From Erysipelotrichaceae bacterium (GTDB taxonomy: Bacteria; Bacillota_I; Bacilli_A; Erysipelotrichales; Erysipelotrichaceae), in the NCBI GenBank assembly GCA_003543215.1, contig DPJD01000001.1, positions 61,981 to 74,634 of the forward strand: 12,654 bases of DNA, given 5' to 3'. This document shows positions 1 through 7,097 of this stretch, one piece after another. The position numbers and the translations under genes are program-made. The notes below the pieces were generated by a model. That model was not told the DNA's origin. It did no database searches and was given only the letters and a program-made list of their open reading frames with translations. How positions within the stretch are numbered: position 1 is the stretch's first letter; each line of letters opens with the position of its first letter.

Positions 1-320
1 GTATCTTTGTATCCATAATATTCTAGATACATTTCCAAGCTGTCTCCAACACTCTCAGTGAAACTAACTAATTCTTCATCTGCTTTCGCTTTGAGTTCAT
101 CACTCAAGCCAACAACTTTATTTAAGATGATTTGTGTGGCTTGTTGCTTCAAGACGCTTGTCGCATCCGTAGCCAACATCAAGCCATAGACTTGACCACT
201 GGTGATATTCTGACTTCCAACTTTGATGAGTACATCATTTGGCTCAGAGATGGCGGCTGCTTGATTTCCACAACCGACCAACAACAAAGCTAATGTGATG
301 CTTACGATTAATTTTTTCAT
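1..320 (-). CDS. Secreted lipoprotein, SurA/PrsA-like chaperone N-terminus (partial)
   Basis: The reading frame starts at ATG 318-320 and runs off the left edge, giving 106 N-terminal residues. The start MKKLIVSITLALLLVGCGN is a lipoprotein signal peptide with lipobox LVGC and lipidated Cys17, so the mature protein should sit on the outer face of the cytoplasmic membrane. The next residues (about 28-100: a short beta-like stretch with VGSQNITSGQVY, then a helical region rich in Lys, Glu and Leu) resemble the N-terminal substrate-binding part of PrsA/SurA foldases. Any PpiC domain would lie outside the window, so the foldase reading is inferred partly from the upstream neighbour. The Shine-Dalgarno GAGGAA lies inside the end of that neighbour, whose stop is only 2 bases away, so the two are almost certainly co-transcribed. 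It could instead be another type of extracytoplasmic lipoprotein. Confidence 0.7.
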   Translation of the reverse strand, partial: MKKLIVSITLALLLVGCGNQAAAISEPNDVLIKVGSQNITSGQVYGLMLATDATSVLKQQATQIILNKVVGLSDELKAKADEELVSFTESVGDSLEMYLEYYGYKD

Positions 321-322
321 GC

Positions 323-1291
323 TTATTCCTCGATTCCCATATACGCCAAGAGTTCAGTTTTCAAGGCTTCATCATTGATGACAACACCCAATTCTTCTGC
401 CTTGGACCAGATGATGTTCGCTTCTAAAGTCGCATCACTTGCAAGCAAAGCATCGTAGAAGGCTTGTTCCTCTTTGAGACGATCGATGGCTAAGCTATCG
501 ATACGAATCAAGTGGTATCCATATTCAGTCTTGACCCAATCACTGACTTCACCTTCACCTAAAGTTAAAGCGGCAGCCAAGAACTCAGGCACAAAGCTTG
601 TGTTCTTATCGACATAGCCCAATAAACCTTTCAAGGTGTTATTGGATGTGTCATTGGAGTGATTGATGACCATGTCTTCAAAACTCATGCCCGCTGCTAA
701 AGCAGCTTTGGCAGCTTCGAAACGTTCTGTTTCTTCAGCTGTTGGAGCGTCAGGATCGGCCATGGTGACCAAGACATGACTTACGATACGGGGTGAATTG
801 ACTTCTTGGAAGCCTGCGAACAATGTGTCCATTTGAGCATCCAAGTAGCTGTTCATCATGGATTGACGTTTGTAGACATATTCGAAATAGGTTTGAAGAT
901 CTTCCAACTTGGAATAACCCAAGGTCTTCAAGGCATCGATTAGATACGTTTCATATTCAGTGCCATAGTATTCTTGGAAGTTGGCAACGACACCATCCGC
1001 ATCGACTTCTGCCTTCGTTGTGATGACTGCACTGCCTTCAACGGAAGCTTCCACAACCGCTCTTTCAAAGAACAAGTAAACAGCACCCATTCCATAGCGA
1101 TTGTAAAGCTCATCGTAGAATTCATCCGCACTCACATCCGTTTCAGCGATGGAGAATACGATATCTTTACCGCCAACAGATTTACTTGGCAAATTATCCT
1201 TGTTTTTGTCATATACATAGAAAATAATGGTTGATACTAATAATACGGCGACTAAGACAATGAACCACTGTCTCTTTAATACTGCGAGCAT
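323..1291 (-). CDS. Membrane-anchored PpiC-type peptidyl-prolyl cis-trans isomerase (PrsA-like foldase)
   Basis: This 322-residue protein has a single N-terminal membrane segment (about residues 8-27, QWFIVLVAVLLVSTIIFYVY) preceded by Lys/Arg and with no lipobox Cys. It is therefore probably held in the membrane by an uncleaved anchor with its body outside. Residues about 40-160 form a SurA_N-like helical chaperone region. Residues about 167-265 are a parvulin (PpiC) domain, with the expected His172 in RIVSHVLV, a GLLGYV turn, and the closing YGYHLIRI with His260. Such proteins help exported proteins fold by isomerising prolyl bonds. The start at ATG 1289-1291 is supported by AGGAGG 7 bases upstream on the minus strand. 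The next gene downstream, a lipoprotein of similar type, follows after 2 bases. Isomerase activity is inferred from the domain. Confidence 0.87.
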   Translation of the reverse strand: MLAVLKRQWFIVLVAVLLVSTIIFYVYDKNKDNLPSKSVGGKDIVFSIAETDVSADEFYDELYNRYGMGAVYLFFERAVVEASVEGSAVITTKAEVDADGVVANFQEYYGTEYETYLIDALKTLGYSKLEDLQTYFEYVYKRQSMMNSYLDAQMDTLFAGFQEVNSPRIVSHVLVTMADPDAPTAEETERFEAAKAALAAGMSFEDMVINHSNDTSNNTLKGLLGYVDKNTSFVPEFLAAALTLGEGEVSDWVKTEYGYHLIRIDSLAIDRLKEEQAFYDALLASDATLEANIIWSKAEELGVVINDEALKTELLAYMGIEE

Positions 1292-1317
1292 TCGAAAACC
1301 TCCTGATTAACTTCTCT

Positions 1318-1346
1318 ATTATAGAAGAAGACACCCCTAAAAGCAA
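1318..1346 (-). promoter_or_regulatory. Promoter of the PpiC-lipoprotein operon
   Basis: Read on the minus strand, a perfect TATAAT -10 lies at 1323-1318 and a weak -35 (TTGCTT) at 1346-1341, with a 17-base spacer. The -10 is about 27 bases upstream of the start codon and precedes the AGGAGG ribosome site. No terminator was seen between this promoter and the YCII-family gene upstream, so some read-through is possible. The 107-base gap also contains an imperfect inverted repeat (1344-1354 with 1386-1397, 11 pairs with one bulged base) without a T-tract. Confidence 0.6.
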
Positions 1347-1398
1347 GCTAAGTAAAAGTGAGAAAACTGACACAAATTGGTAAGATACTTAGGCTTGT

Positions 1399-1677
1399 TC
1401 ATCGTAAACCAAAGTCATTGTGTTCGTCTGCCACATCCAAGGTATAAAGAACAAATGTTTTATAATAATCCCGTATGAAAGGATCTTGATTGGCAATCAT
1501 AAGTGCTTCCTCTTTCGATGATGCTTGGAGCACAACCATCCCACCTGGATGATCTAAGAATGGACCACACAAGATTAATTTGCCTTCGCTTCTGAGTTGT
1601 TTGAGATGCTTCACATGTTCAAGAATGATGGTTTCATTCAAAGGTTTTTGATCGTGCATGATGTAGATGTAGTTCAT
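1399..1677 (-). CDS. YCII-related small protein
   Basis: A 92-residue protein of the YCII/YciI family, small dimeric alpha-beta proteins of the dimeric alpha-beta barrel fold whose physiological reaction is mostly unknown. Seen in the sequence: an opening beta strand MNYIYIMH, the helix EHVKHLKQLRSEGKLILCGPF with His21 and His24, a GGMVVL strand, and the late DPF motif at Asp65. The His and Asp correspond to the pair usually described as the putative active site of the family. The frame is open as far as an ATG at 1818, but homology-like sequence begins only at ATG 1675-1677, which also has AAAGGA 7 bases upstream, so the shorter form is preferred. The length matches the family (80-100 residues). 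It is divergent from sufC. No substrate can be named. Confidence 0.8.
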   Translation of the reverse strand: MNYIYIMHDQKPLNETIILEHVKHLKQLRSEGKLILCGPFLDHPGGMVVLQASSKEEALMIANQDPFIRDYYKTFVLYTLDVADEHNDFGLR

Positions 1678-1705
1678 AGAAAATCCTTTCATAGAGTACA
1701 AAATC

Positions 1706-1714
1706 ATTCTAACA
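1706..1714 (-). promoter_or_regulatory. Extended -10 promoter of the YCII-family gene
   Basis: On the minus strand TGTTAGAAT (1714-1706) is an extended -10 element, 28 bases before the start codon. No good -35 hexamer was found at 16-18 bases spacing, as expected for extended -10 promoters. The element overlaps one copy of the AACATGGT motif (1711-1718), so a protein bound there would cover the promoter. Confidence 0.4.
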
Positions 1715-1790
1715 TGGTAATGATCGTAACTATACGAAGATGTTTGCCAAGCTTGGACAGTGCATAAGCATCCAATCAAAGTGTGACCTA

Positions 1791-1799
1791 TGTTATAAT
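1791..1799 (+). promoter_or_regulatory. suf operon promoter (extended -10)
   Basis: TGTTATAAT is a perfect extended -10 (TG, one base, TATAAT). The -35 region is poor. The predicted start site, about seven bases downstream near 1806, falls inside the palindrome at 1801-1821. The distance to sufC leaves a leader of under 30 bases. Confidence 0.65.
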
Positions 1800-1800
1800 G

Positions 1801-1821
1801 AACACGGTAAAAAACCATGTT
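1801..1821. promoter_or_regulatory. Candidate operator palindrome at the suf start site
   Basis: AACACGGT (1801-1808), five A bases, then ACCATGTT (1814-1821) form an 8-5-8 inverted repeat with one mismatch. It lies between the -10 hexamer and the sufC ribosome site, covering the predicted transcription start. A third, perfectly matching half-site is at 1711-1718 over the divergent YCII promoter. The position suits a repressor site. Which regulator binds is not visible; Rrf2/IscR-type regulators commonly control suf genes, but the motif is not one I recognise. A weak RNA hairpin is the alternative. Confidence 0.45.
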
Positions 1822-1833
1822 AGGAGTGAGTGA

Positions 1834-2673
1834 ATGAATACACTAGAAATACAGAATCTGCATGTGTCAATTGACGGAAAACCGATCCTCAAAGGGGTTG
1901 ATTTAATCGTTCGCGAAAATGAAGTGCATGCCCTGATGGGGCCCAATGGGAATGGGAAATCCACACTATTGGCCGCAATCATGGGACATCCTAAATATGA
2001 AGTGACTGAAGGTAAAGTTTTGCTTAATGGCGAAGATGTATTGGCGATGGAAGTTGATCAACGCGCCAAAGCCGGCTTGTTTTTAGGCATGCAATATCCG
2101 CAGGAAATCAATGGGGTCACGATTTCTGACTTCATGAAAGCTGCTTTGAATACACGTAGTGAAAAACCAATTCCTTTATTCACCTTTATTCGTACCTTGG
2201 ATAAAGCGATTCAAAAGGTTGAGATGAAATCTGAAATAGCCCATCGTTATGTCAACGAAGGTTTTTCAGGTGGTGAGAAGAAGCGTAATGAAATCATCCA
2301 AATGATGCTTCTAAAACCAAAGATTGCGATGTTGGATGAAATCGATAGTGGTTTGGATGTTGATGCGATCAAGGTTGTCGCAAAAGTCTTAAATGAACAA
2401 ATCGAAGAAAGCAAAATGGGAACACTCATTGTGTCTCACTACGATCGTTTTTATCAATTGGTTCAACCAACGCATGCACATGTCCTGATTGATGGGAAAA
2501 TCGTCGTTAGTGGCGATCGTGAGCTTGTCACAAAGGTTGATGAACAAGGTTATGATTGGTTGAAAGAACTTGGCATCGAAATCATTGAAGAAGAAAAAGA
2601 GCGCGTTGTACGCAATGCGATTGGCAGTATTGGAATCTGTGCTGTCAAGGAGCTGAGTGATGTCGCTGAATAA
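1834..2673 (+). CDS. sufC: Fe-S cluster assembly ATPase SufC
   Basis: ABC-type ATPase of the SufBCD scaffold on which Fe-S clusters are built in the cytosol; it has no membrane partner. Seen: Walker A GPNGNGKST (36-44), Q-loop Gln87, signature FSGGEKKRNEI (144-154), Walker B ending LDEIDSGLD (167-175) with catalytic Glu169, and H-loop His202 in LIVSHYDRF. The FSGGEKKR signature is typical of SufC rather than of transporter ATPases. Its 279 residues exceed the usual 245-261; the extra ~22 C-terminal residues (from about VVRNAIGSIG onward) follow the normal family end near YDWLKELGIE. This tail overlaps the sufD start and carries its ribosome site. Start ATG 1834 has AGGAG 7 bases upstream. First gene of sufCDSUB. 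Confidence 0.96.
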   Translation: MNTLEIQNLHVSIDGKPILKGVDLIVRENEVHALMGPNGNGKSTLLAAIMGHPKYEVTEGKVLLNGEDVLAMEVDQRAKAGLFLGMQYPQEINGVTISDFMKAALNTRSEKPIPLFTFIRTLDKAIQKVEMKSEIAHRYVNEGFSGGEKKRNEIIQMMLLKPKIAMLDEIDSGLDVDAIKVVAKVLNEQIEESKMGTLIVSHYDRFYQLVQPTHAHVLIDGKIVVSGDRELVTKVDEQGYDWLKELGIEIIEEEKERVVRNAIGSIGICAVKELSDVAE

Positions 2674-3457
2674 GTTTGAGATCCAAGATGGATTTCAAGA
2701 AATTACTTTTGATTTAGAAAAGTCTGACTCATTTGAGCTTGTGATCAAACCCAATGCCCAAGCAGATGTCTTGGTCCATTTGAATGGTGAGGGGGAAGCG
2801 TCTATTGATGTATCTTTGTTGAAAGATGCTCATTTGAATCTTTTCTATCTCAATACTTCACCAGCTTCTAAACTGGTTGAGAATTATCATTTGTATCGTG
2901 ACAGTCGTTTGGATCTTGCTTATGGTGATTTCAACGATGGTCAATGTGAACGTACATCGGATGTGTTTCTAAAAGAAAAGGGCTCTCAAATCTATTTAAA
3001 GAGTGCAAGTTTGGTCAAGAATGATCGTCGTTTGATTTATCGTTTCAATCACCAAGCACAACAGACATTCGGAAACATGGAGAACTTTGTGGTGACTTTA
3101 GAAAAAGGAACCTTAAGCTTACATGCGGTAGGACACATTGATAAGAATGCGGCCAACAGTGAAACGCATCAAACCACCCGTGTCTTGAATTTCAATGCGA
3201 CCGAGCGTGCTTCTGTATTCCCACAACTTTTCATCGATAACAACGATGTGAAAGCTTCGCATGCGGAAAGCAGTGGACAAGTCGATCCGGAACAACTTTA
3301 TTATCTAAAATCCAGAGGTTTATCTGGGGATGAAGCAATCAGCTTGATCGTCAAAGGTTATCTCTCTTCGATTCTCGAGAATATTAAAAACGAAACGATT
3401 CGTGAAACATTATTGAGCTCGATTGAGCGAAAGGTTGATGAGGTATGTTCGAGGTAG
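2660..3457 (+). CDS. sufD: Short SufD, Fe-S assembly scaffold subunit
   Basis: SufD pairs with SufB and SufC to form the cluster scaffold and is linked to iron entry. The beta-helix core and C-terminal helices are recognisable, especially NNDVKASHAESSGQVDPEQ (194-212) with His201, which corresponds to the conserved SufD histidine, and the following YYLKSRGLSGDEA helix. Only 265 residues are present against about 420-440 in well-studied SufD proteins; the missing part is the N-terminal helical domain and probably some beta-helix turns. This is not a truncation artefact: the gene begins inside sufC (14-base overlap) with AAGGAG 7 bases before ATG 2660, so no room exists for a lost 5' end. A GTG at 2657 is also in frame but lies too close to the ribosome site. 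The 3' end overlaps sufS by 13 bases. Confidence 0.88.
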   Translation: MSLNKFEIQDGFQEITFDLEKSDSFELVIKPNAQADVLVHLNGEGEASIDVSLLKDAHLNLFYLNTSPASKLVENYHLYRDSRLDLAYGDFNDGQCERTSDVFLKEKGSQIYLKSASLVKNDRRLIYRFNHQAQQTFGNMENFVVTLEKGTLSLHAVGHIDKNAANSETHQTTRVLNFNATERASVFPQLFIDNNDVKASHAESSGQVDPEQLYYLKSRGLSGDEAISLIVKGYLSSILENIKNETIRETLLSSIERKVDEVCSR

Positions 3458-4677
3458 GCAAAATACGTCAAGATTTTCCATTTTTAATGAAAGCTGAACA
3501 GTCTGTACCTCAGCTTGTTTATCTTGACAATGCCGCCACAACGTTGAAACCTCAATCGGTGATTGATGCCGTTGTGCGTTATTACACCGATAGCTCTGTG
3601 AACATTCACAGAGGTGATTATGCCTTATCGTATGAAGTCTCGAATGCTTATGAAGCTGTTCGTAAAACCGTCTCAAAATTCATTCAATGTGAACCCAATG
3701 AAGTGGTTTTCACCTCAGGTGCCAGTGCCGCTTTGAATCTAGTAGCGTATGGGTATGCGGAAAAAGTATTGAAGCCCAATGATGTCATCTTGATGAGTGA
3801 AGCTGAGCATGCGTCCAATGTATTACCTTGGTTCAGAGTTGCGGAAAAAACAGGGGCAAAGATCGAATATCTTCCTTTGGATGAGCAAGGTGTCTTGACT
3901 GTTGAAGGTTTCAAAGAAGCGCTTCATGACAAGGTTAAGATCGTCACACTTGCACATGTTTCCAATGTATTGGGCTCGGTCGTCCCAATCAAGACGATCA
4001 CGGAATTGACGCATCAAAATGGCGCGATCATCGTGGTGGACGGTGCACAATCCGTTCCACATACTAAAACTTTGGTTAAGGATTGGGATGTGGATTTTCT
4101 AGCATTTGCAGGACACAAGCTGTTGAGTCCTACAGGTATTGGTGTTTTATATGGCAAGTTCAATCTCTTACAACAGATGGATCCCTTCTTACTGGGGGGT
4201 GGATCGAACGCACGCTTTGATAAGCATGGACATGTCGTCTTAAAGAATCCACCTTTTAAATTTGAAGCAGGAACACCTGCGATCGAAGGGGTCTTGGGTT
4301 TGGATGCGGCAATCCAATATATCGAAGCGATTGGCTTTGAATCCATTGAAAAACATGAGCTTGAATTGAAGGGATACACGATTGATAAGTTGAAGCAATT
4401 CAAGCACATCAAGCTCTACAATGAGAAGGCTCAATCGGGTATCATCGCATTTAATGTGAAAGGGATACCGACACAGGATGTGGCTGCTTATTTAAGTTCA
4501 TTGGGTGTCATGGTTCGTGCCGGTAATCATTGCGCCAAGCTCTTAAGTGAGATCATTCATACACAAGAGACGGTTCGGGCAAGCATTAATTTTTATAACA
4601 CGAAGGCAGAAATGGATATCTTCATTGATGCACTGAAAGATATTACTTTAGAGAAGTGTATCGATTTAATCTTTTAG
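3445..4677 (+). CDS. sufS: Cysteine desulfurase SufS (PLP-dependent)
   Basis: Class V aminotransferase-fold enzyme that converts cysteine to alanine and passes the sulfur, as a persulfide, to SufU. Seen: N-terminal IRQDFPFL and YLDNAATT (26-33), His122 in the EAEHASN segment stacking on PLP, Schiff-base Lys225 in FAGHKLLSPTG, and the catalytic persulfide Cys363 in RAGNHCAK. Length 410 is typical of group II (SufS/CsdA) desulfurases. ATG 3445 overlaps the end of sufD by 13 bases. The ribosome site is modest (AAAGG ten bases upstream, plus a GAGG too close to use), so translation is probably coupled to sufD. Next gene is its sulfur acceptor sufU after 9 bases. Confidence 0.96.
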   Translation: MFEVGKIRQDFPFLMKAEQSVPQLVYLDNAATTLKPQSVIDAVVRYYTDSSVNIHRGDYALSYEVSNAYEAVRKTVSKFIQCEPNEVVFTSGASAALNLVAYGYAEKVLKPNDVILMSEAEHASNVLPWFRVAEKTGAKIEYLPLDEQGVLTVEGFKEALHDKVKIVTLAHVSNVLGSVVPIKTITELTHQNGAIIVVDGAQSVPHTKTLVKDWDVDFLAFAGHKLLSPTGIGVLYGKFNLLQQMDPFLLGGGSNARFDKHGHVVLKNPPFKFEAGTPAIEGVLGLDAAIQYIEAIGFESIEKHELELKGYTIDKLKQFKHIKLYNEKAQSGIIAFNVKGIPTQDVAAYLSSLGVMVRAGNHCAKLLSEIIHTQETVRASINFYNTKAEMDIFIDALKDITLEKCIDLIF

Positions 4678-4686
4678 GAGGACACG

Positions 4687-5133
4687 ATGTCAGATCTACT
4701 TAAAGATCCTTTGATTCTTAGACAGATCATCATGGATCATTATGAATACCCACGCAATCACCACTTAGTGGAAGATGAGACGTATCATAAAGCACACATG
4801 GCATCTGAGTCGTGTATTGATGATATCACCGTCATGGCTAAGATTGAAAACAATGTCATTCAAGATGTCTGTTTTGATGGCATTGCGTGTACGATTTCAA
4901 CCGCATCGACATCGATCATGAGTGAACTTCTGATTGGAAAAACCCTTGAGGAAGCCACCGCCATCATTGCAGAGTATTATAAGATGGTTGAGCTTTTGCC
5001 TTATGATGAAGAAATGCTTCAAGAAGCCATCGCTTTTCATCAAGTTGGTAAACAGGCCAACCGTATCAAATGTGCGACCATTGGTTTCAAAGCCATTGAG
5101 ACGTGCATAAAGGAGCACAAACATGACCAATAA
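4687..5133 (+). CDS. sufU: Zn-dependent sulfurtransferase SufU
   Basis: SufU takes persulfide sulfur from SufS and delivers it to the SufBCD scaffold; in Firmicutes it is a zinc protein rather than a scaffold. All four Zn ligands expected from B. subtilis SufU are present: Cys43, Asp45, Cys68 and Cys129 in RIKCAT. About 60 residues separate the third and fourth ligands, the long SufU spacing that sets it apart from IscU. The first ligand motif reads SCIDD instead of the more common PxCGD. The opening helix DLLKDPLILRQIIMDHYEYPRN is typical of the IscU/SufU fold. Length 148 is normal. ATG 4687 has AGGAGG 5 bases upstream, overlapping the sufS stop. The 3' end overlaps sufB by 11 bases. Confidence 0.95.
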   Translation: MSDLLKDPLILRQIIMDHYEYPRNHHLVEDETYHKAHMASESCIDDITVMAKIENNVIQDVCFDGIACTISTASTSIMSELLIGKTLEEATAIIAEYYKMVELLPYDEEMLQEAIAFHQVGKQANRIKCATIGFKAIETCIKEHKHDQ

Positions 5134-6532
5134 ACAATACGATCAACTTCCTGCATCGGAATATCAATATGGGTTCCATGATGAAGACGTGAGTCTTTAT
5201 CGAACAAATAAGGGTATCAATCGTGAAGTTGTTGAAGAAATATCACGCATCAAAGGGGAACCCCAATGGTTGTTGGATTTCCGCTTGAAATCACTGGAAG
5301 TCTTCCTAAAGAAACCCATGCCAACATGGGGGGCAGATCTTTCAGAACTTAACTTTGATGAGTATACCTATTACATCAAACCCTCTGAACGGATGATGAA
5401 CGACTGGGCGGATGTGCCGGATACGATCAAGGATACCTTTAGTCGATTAGGCATTCCTGAAGCAGAACGTAAATTTCTGTCTGGGGTAGCGACACAGTAT
5501 GAATCGGAAATGGTTTATCACAACATGTTGGAAGAAGTTGAGTCCAAGGGAGTCATCTTTACCGATCCCGATACGGCTTTTAAGAAGTATGAACACATCT
5601 TCAGACCATTCTTTGGATCCATCGTTCCGTATTCCGATAACAAGTTCGCTGCACTGAATTCTGCAGTCTTCTCTGGCGGGTCCTTCATTTACATTCCAAA
5701 GGGTGTGAAGTTGGATAAGCCGTTACAGTCGTATTTCAGAATCAACACTGAGCAAATGGGTCAATTTGAACGTACTTTAATCATCGTAGATGAAGGTGCG
5801 GATGTCCACTATGTGGAAGGGTGCACAGCCCCAACCTACAGCAAGGATAGTCTTCATGCGGCGGTTGTGGAGATCTATGTCCATCCAAAAGCAAAATGTC
5901 GTTATACAACCATTCAGAACTGGTCGATGAATGTCTTGAACCTTGTCACAAAACGAGCAAAAGTCATGGACCATGGCGTCATGGAATGGATCGATGGCAA
6001 CATCGGTGCACATGTGACGATGAAATACCCAGCTTGTATCTTAGCGGGTGAATATGCTCGTGGAATGACAATTTCAATTGCCGTCGCATCGCACATCAAT
6101 CAAATCCAAGATGCAGGCGCAAAGATGGTGCATTTGGCACCGTATACTTCATCCAATATCATATCGAAGTCCGTTGCGCGAAACGGTGGAGAAGTCAACT
6201 ACCGTGGTTTGGTCCAACACAGTGCCAAAGCGAAATACGCTCGATCTAAAATCGAGTGTGATACCTTATTGATGGATGGCAACAGTCGTTCCGACACCTT
6301 GCCGACGAATATTTCATACAATCCTCTTAGTACGATCGAGCATGAGGCAACGGTCTCACGTGTATCTGAAGATCAACTCTTCTATCTCATGAGTCGTGGT
6401 TTGAATAAGAGCCAAGCCTTAGAAACCATCGTCATGGGCTTCTTGGAGCCGTTCACACGTGAATTACCGATGGAATATGCGGTTGAATTGAATCAACTCA
6501 TGAAGTTGGATATGGAAGGCTCGGTCGGTTAG
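5123..6532 (+). CDS. sufB: Fe-S assembly scaffold protein SufB
   Basis: Central scaffold subunit of SufBC2D, on which the nascent cluster is assembled. The 469 residues match full-length SufB. Seen: the N-terminal region with KGINREVVEEISRIKGEPQW, the beta-helix core, Cys379 in KIECDTLL (position of the core cysteine that accepts sulfur or iron), the IEHEATVSRVSEDQLFYLM segment with its conserved Glu, and the C-terminal helix GLNKSQALETIVMGF contacting SufC. Start ATG 5123 has AAAGGAG 7 bases upstream, inside the end of sufU. Last suf gene; its TAG stop shares a base with the next start codon (TAGTG). Confidence 0.97.
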   Translation: MTNKQYDQLPASEYQYGFHDEDVSLYRTNKGINREVVEEISRIKGEPQWLLDFRLKSLEVFLKKPMPTWGADLSELNFDEYTYYIKPSERMMNDWADVPDTIKDTFSRLGIPEAERKFLSGVATQYESEMVYHNMLEEVESKGVIFTDPDTAFKKYEHIFRPFFGSIVPYSDNKFAALNSAVFSGGSFIYIPKGVKLDKPLQSYFRINTEQMGQFERTLIIVDEGADVHYVEGCTAPTYSKDSLHAAVVEIYVHPKAKCRYTTIQNWSMNVLNLVTKRAKVMDHGVMEWIDGNIGAHVTMKYPACILAGEYARGMTISIAVASHINQIQDAGAKMVHLAPYTSSNIISKSVARNGGEVNYRGLVQHSAKAKYARSKIECDTLLMDGNSRSDTLPTNISYNPLSTIEHEATVSRVSEDQLFYLMSRGLNKSQALETIVMGFLEPFTRELPMEYAVELNQLMKLDMEGSVG

Positions 6533-7062
6533 TGGATAAGCCGAGCTTACGCCTCAAGCATCTCAATCTTCGAAAATCATTAAGTGCTGAGACCCATCAA
6601 GTGTTTTCAGCACTTATTTTTAATTACTTGCTAAGTGACTTGGAAACCTATGATCATATAGGGGTTTATATCTCAATGGCGCATGAGGTGGATACACGTA
6701 AGATCATTGACTGGTGCTTTGAACGCAATAAAAATGTCTATGTCCCTAAGGTATTGAAAGATGGGATGATCTTCGTGAAGATTCAAAGTTTGAATGAATG
6801 CACATTGAATCGCATGGGTATATTAGAACCCATCTCGAATCAAGCTTCGGATAGGATTGAACTGATGATCGTGCCAATGCTTGCTTATAATGAAAGAAGA
6901 CATCGTTTGGGCTATGGAAAAGCCTATTATGATCGTTACCTATATGCACACACTTGTGTGAAAGTAGGAATTTGTTATCGTGCCAACTTTGAACAAGAAC
7001 TTATTGAATCATCTACAGATGTTCAATTGGACAAAATCATCACAGAAAACGGCGTTATTTAA
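6532..7062 (+). CDS. 5-formyltetrahydrofolate cyclo-ligase (MTHFS)
   Basis: ATP-dependent enzyme converting 5-formyl-THF to 5,10-methenyl-THF, returning this folate to the one-carbon pool. Seen: LRLKHLNLRKSLS at the N-terminus (the usual basic opening helix), GVYISMAHEVDT (44-55), and the nucleotide-binding RLGYGKAYYDRYL (125-137). The latter normally reads GYGKGYYDR or GFGGGYYDR, so Ala131 replaces a common Gly. Length 176 is on the short side of the family. It starts at GTG 6532, overlapping the sufB TAG by one base. No good ribosome site is visible (GGAAGG is 12 bases away), which points to translational coupling with sufB. Folate enzymes are not part of the SUF machinery, so the link may simply be shared expression. 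Confidence 0.9.
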   Translation: MDKPSLRLKHLNLRKSLSAETHQVFSALIFNYLLSDLETYDHIGVYISMAHEVDTRKIIDWCFERNKNVYVPKVLKDGMIFVKIQSLNECTLNRMGILEPISNQASDRIELMIVPMLAYNERRHRLGYGKAYYDRYLYAHTCVKVGICYRANFEQELIESSTDVQLDKIITENGVI

Positions 7063-7064
7063 GC

Positions 7065-7070
7065 TATAAT
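7065..7070 (+). promoter_or_regulatory. Possible -10 element before the MFS gene
   Basis: TATAAT lies 28 bases upstream of the MFS start codon, but no -35 hexamer or TG extension sits at the right distance. It may provide some independent transcription of the transporter, or be chance; no terminator separates it from the suf operon. Confidence 0.25.
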
Positions 7071-7097
7071 TAATGTATAAATGGTGGAGAAATTGAA

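Noticed and set aside
1343..1398. Imperfect inverted repeat with a 31-base loop as a terminator of the YCII gene
   Set aside because: It lacks a T-run and a compact loop, and overlaps the ppiC -35, so I do not call a terminator there.
1678..1818. N-terminal extension of the YCII-family protein to ATG 1818
   Set aside because: The extra 47 residues do not resemble the family, contain the promoter and operator motif, and the internal ATG 1677 has a proper ribosome site.
2657..2659. GTG start of sufD
   Set aside because: It would leave only 4 bases after AAGGAG; the next codon, ATG 2660, has 7.
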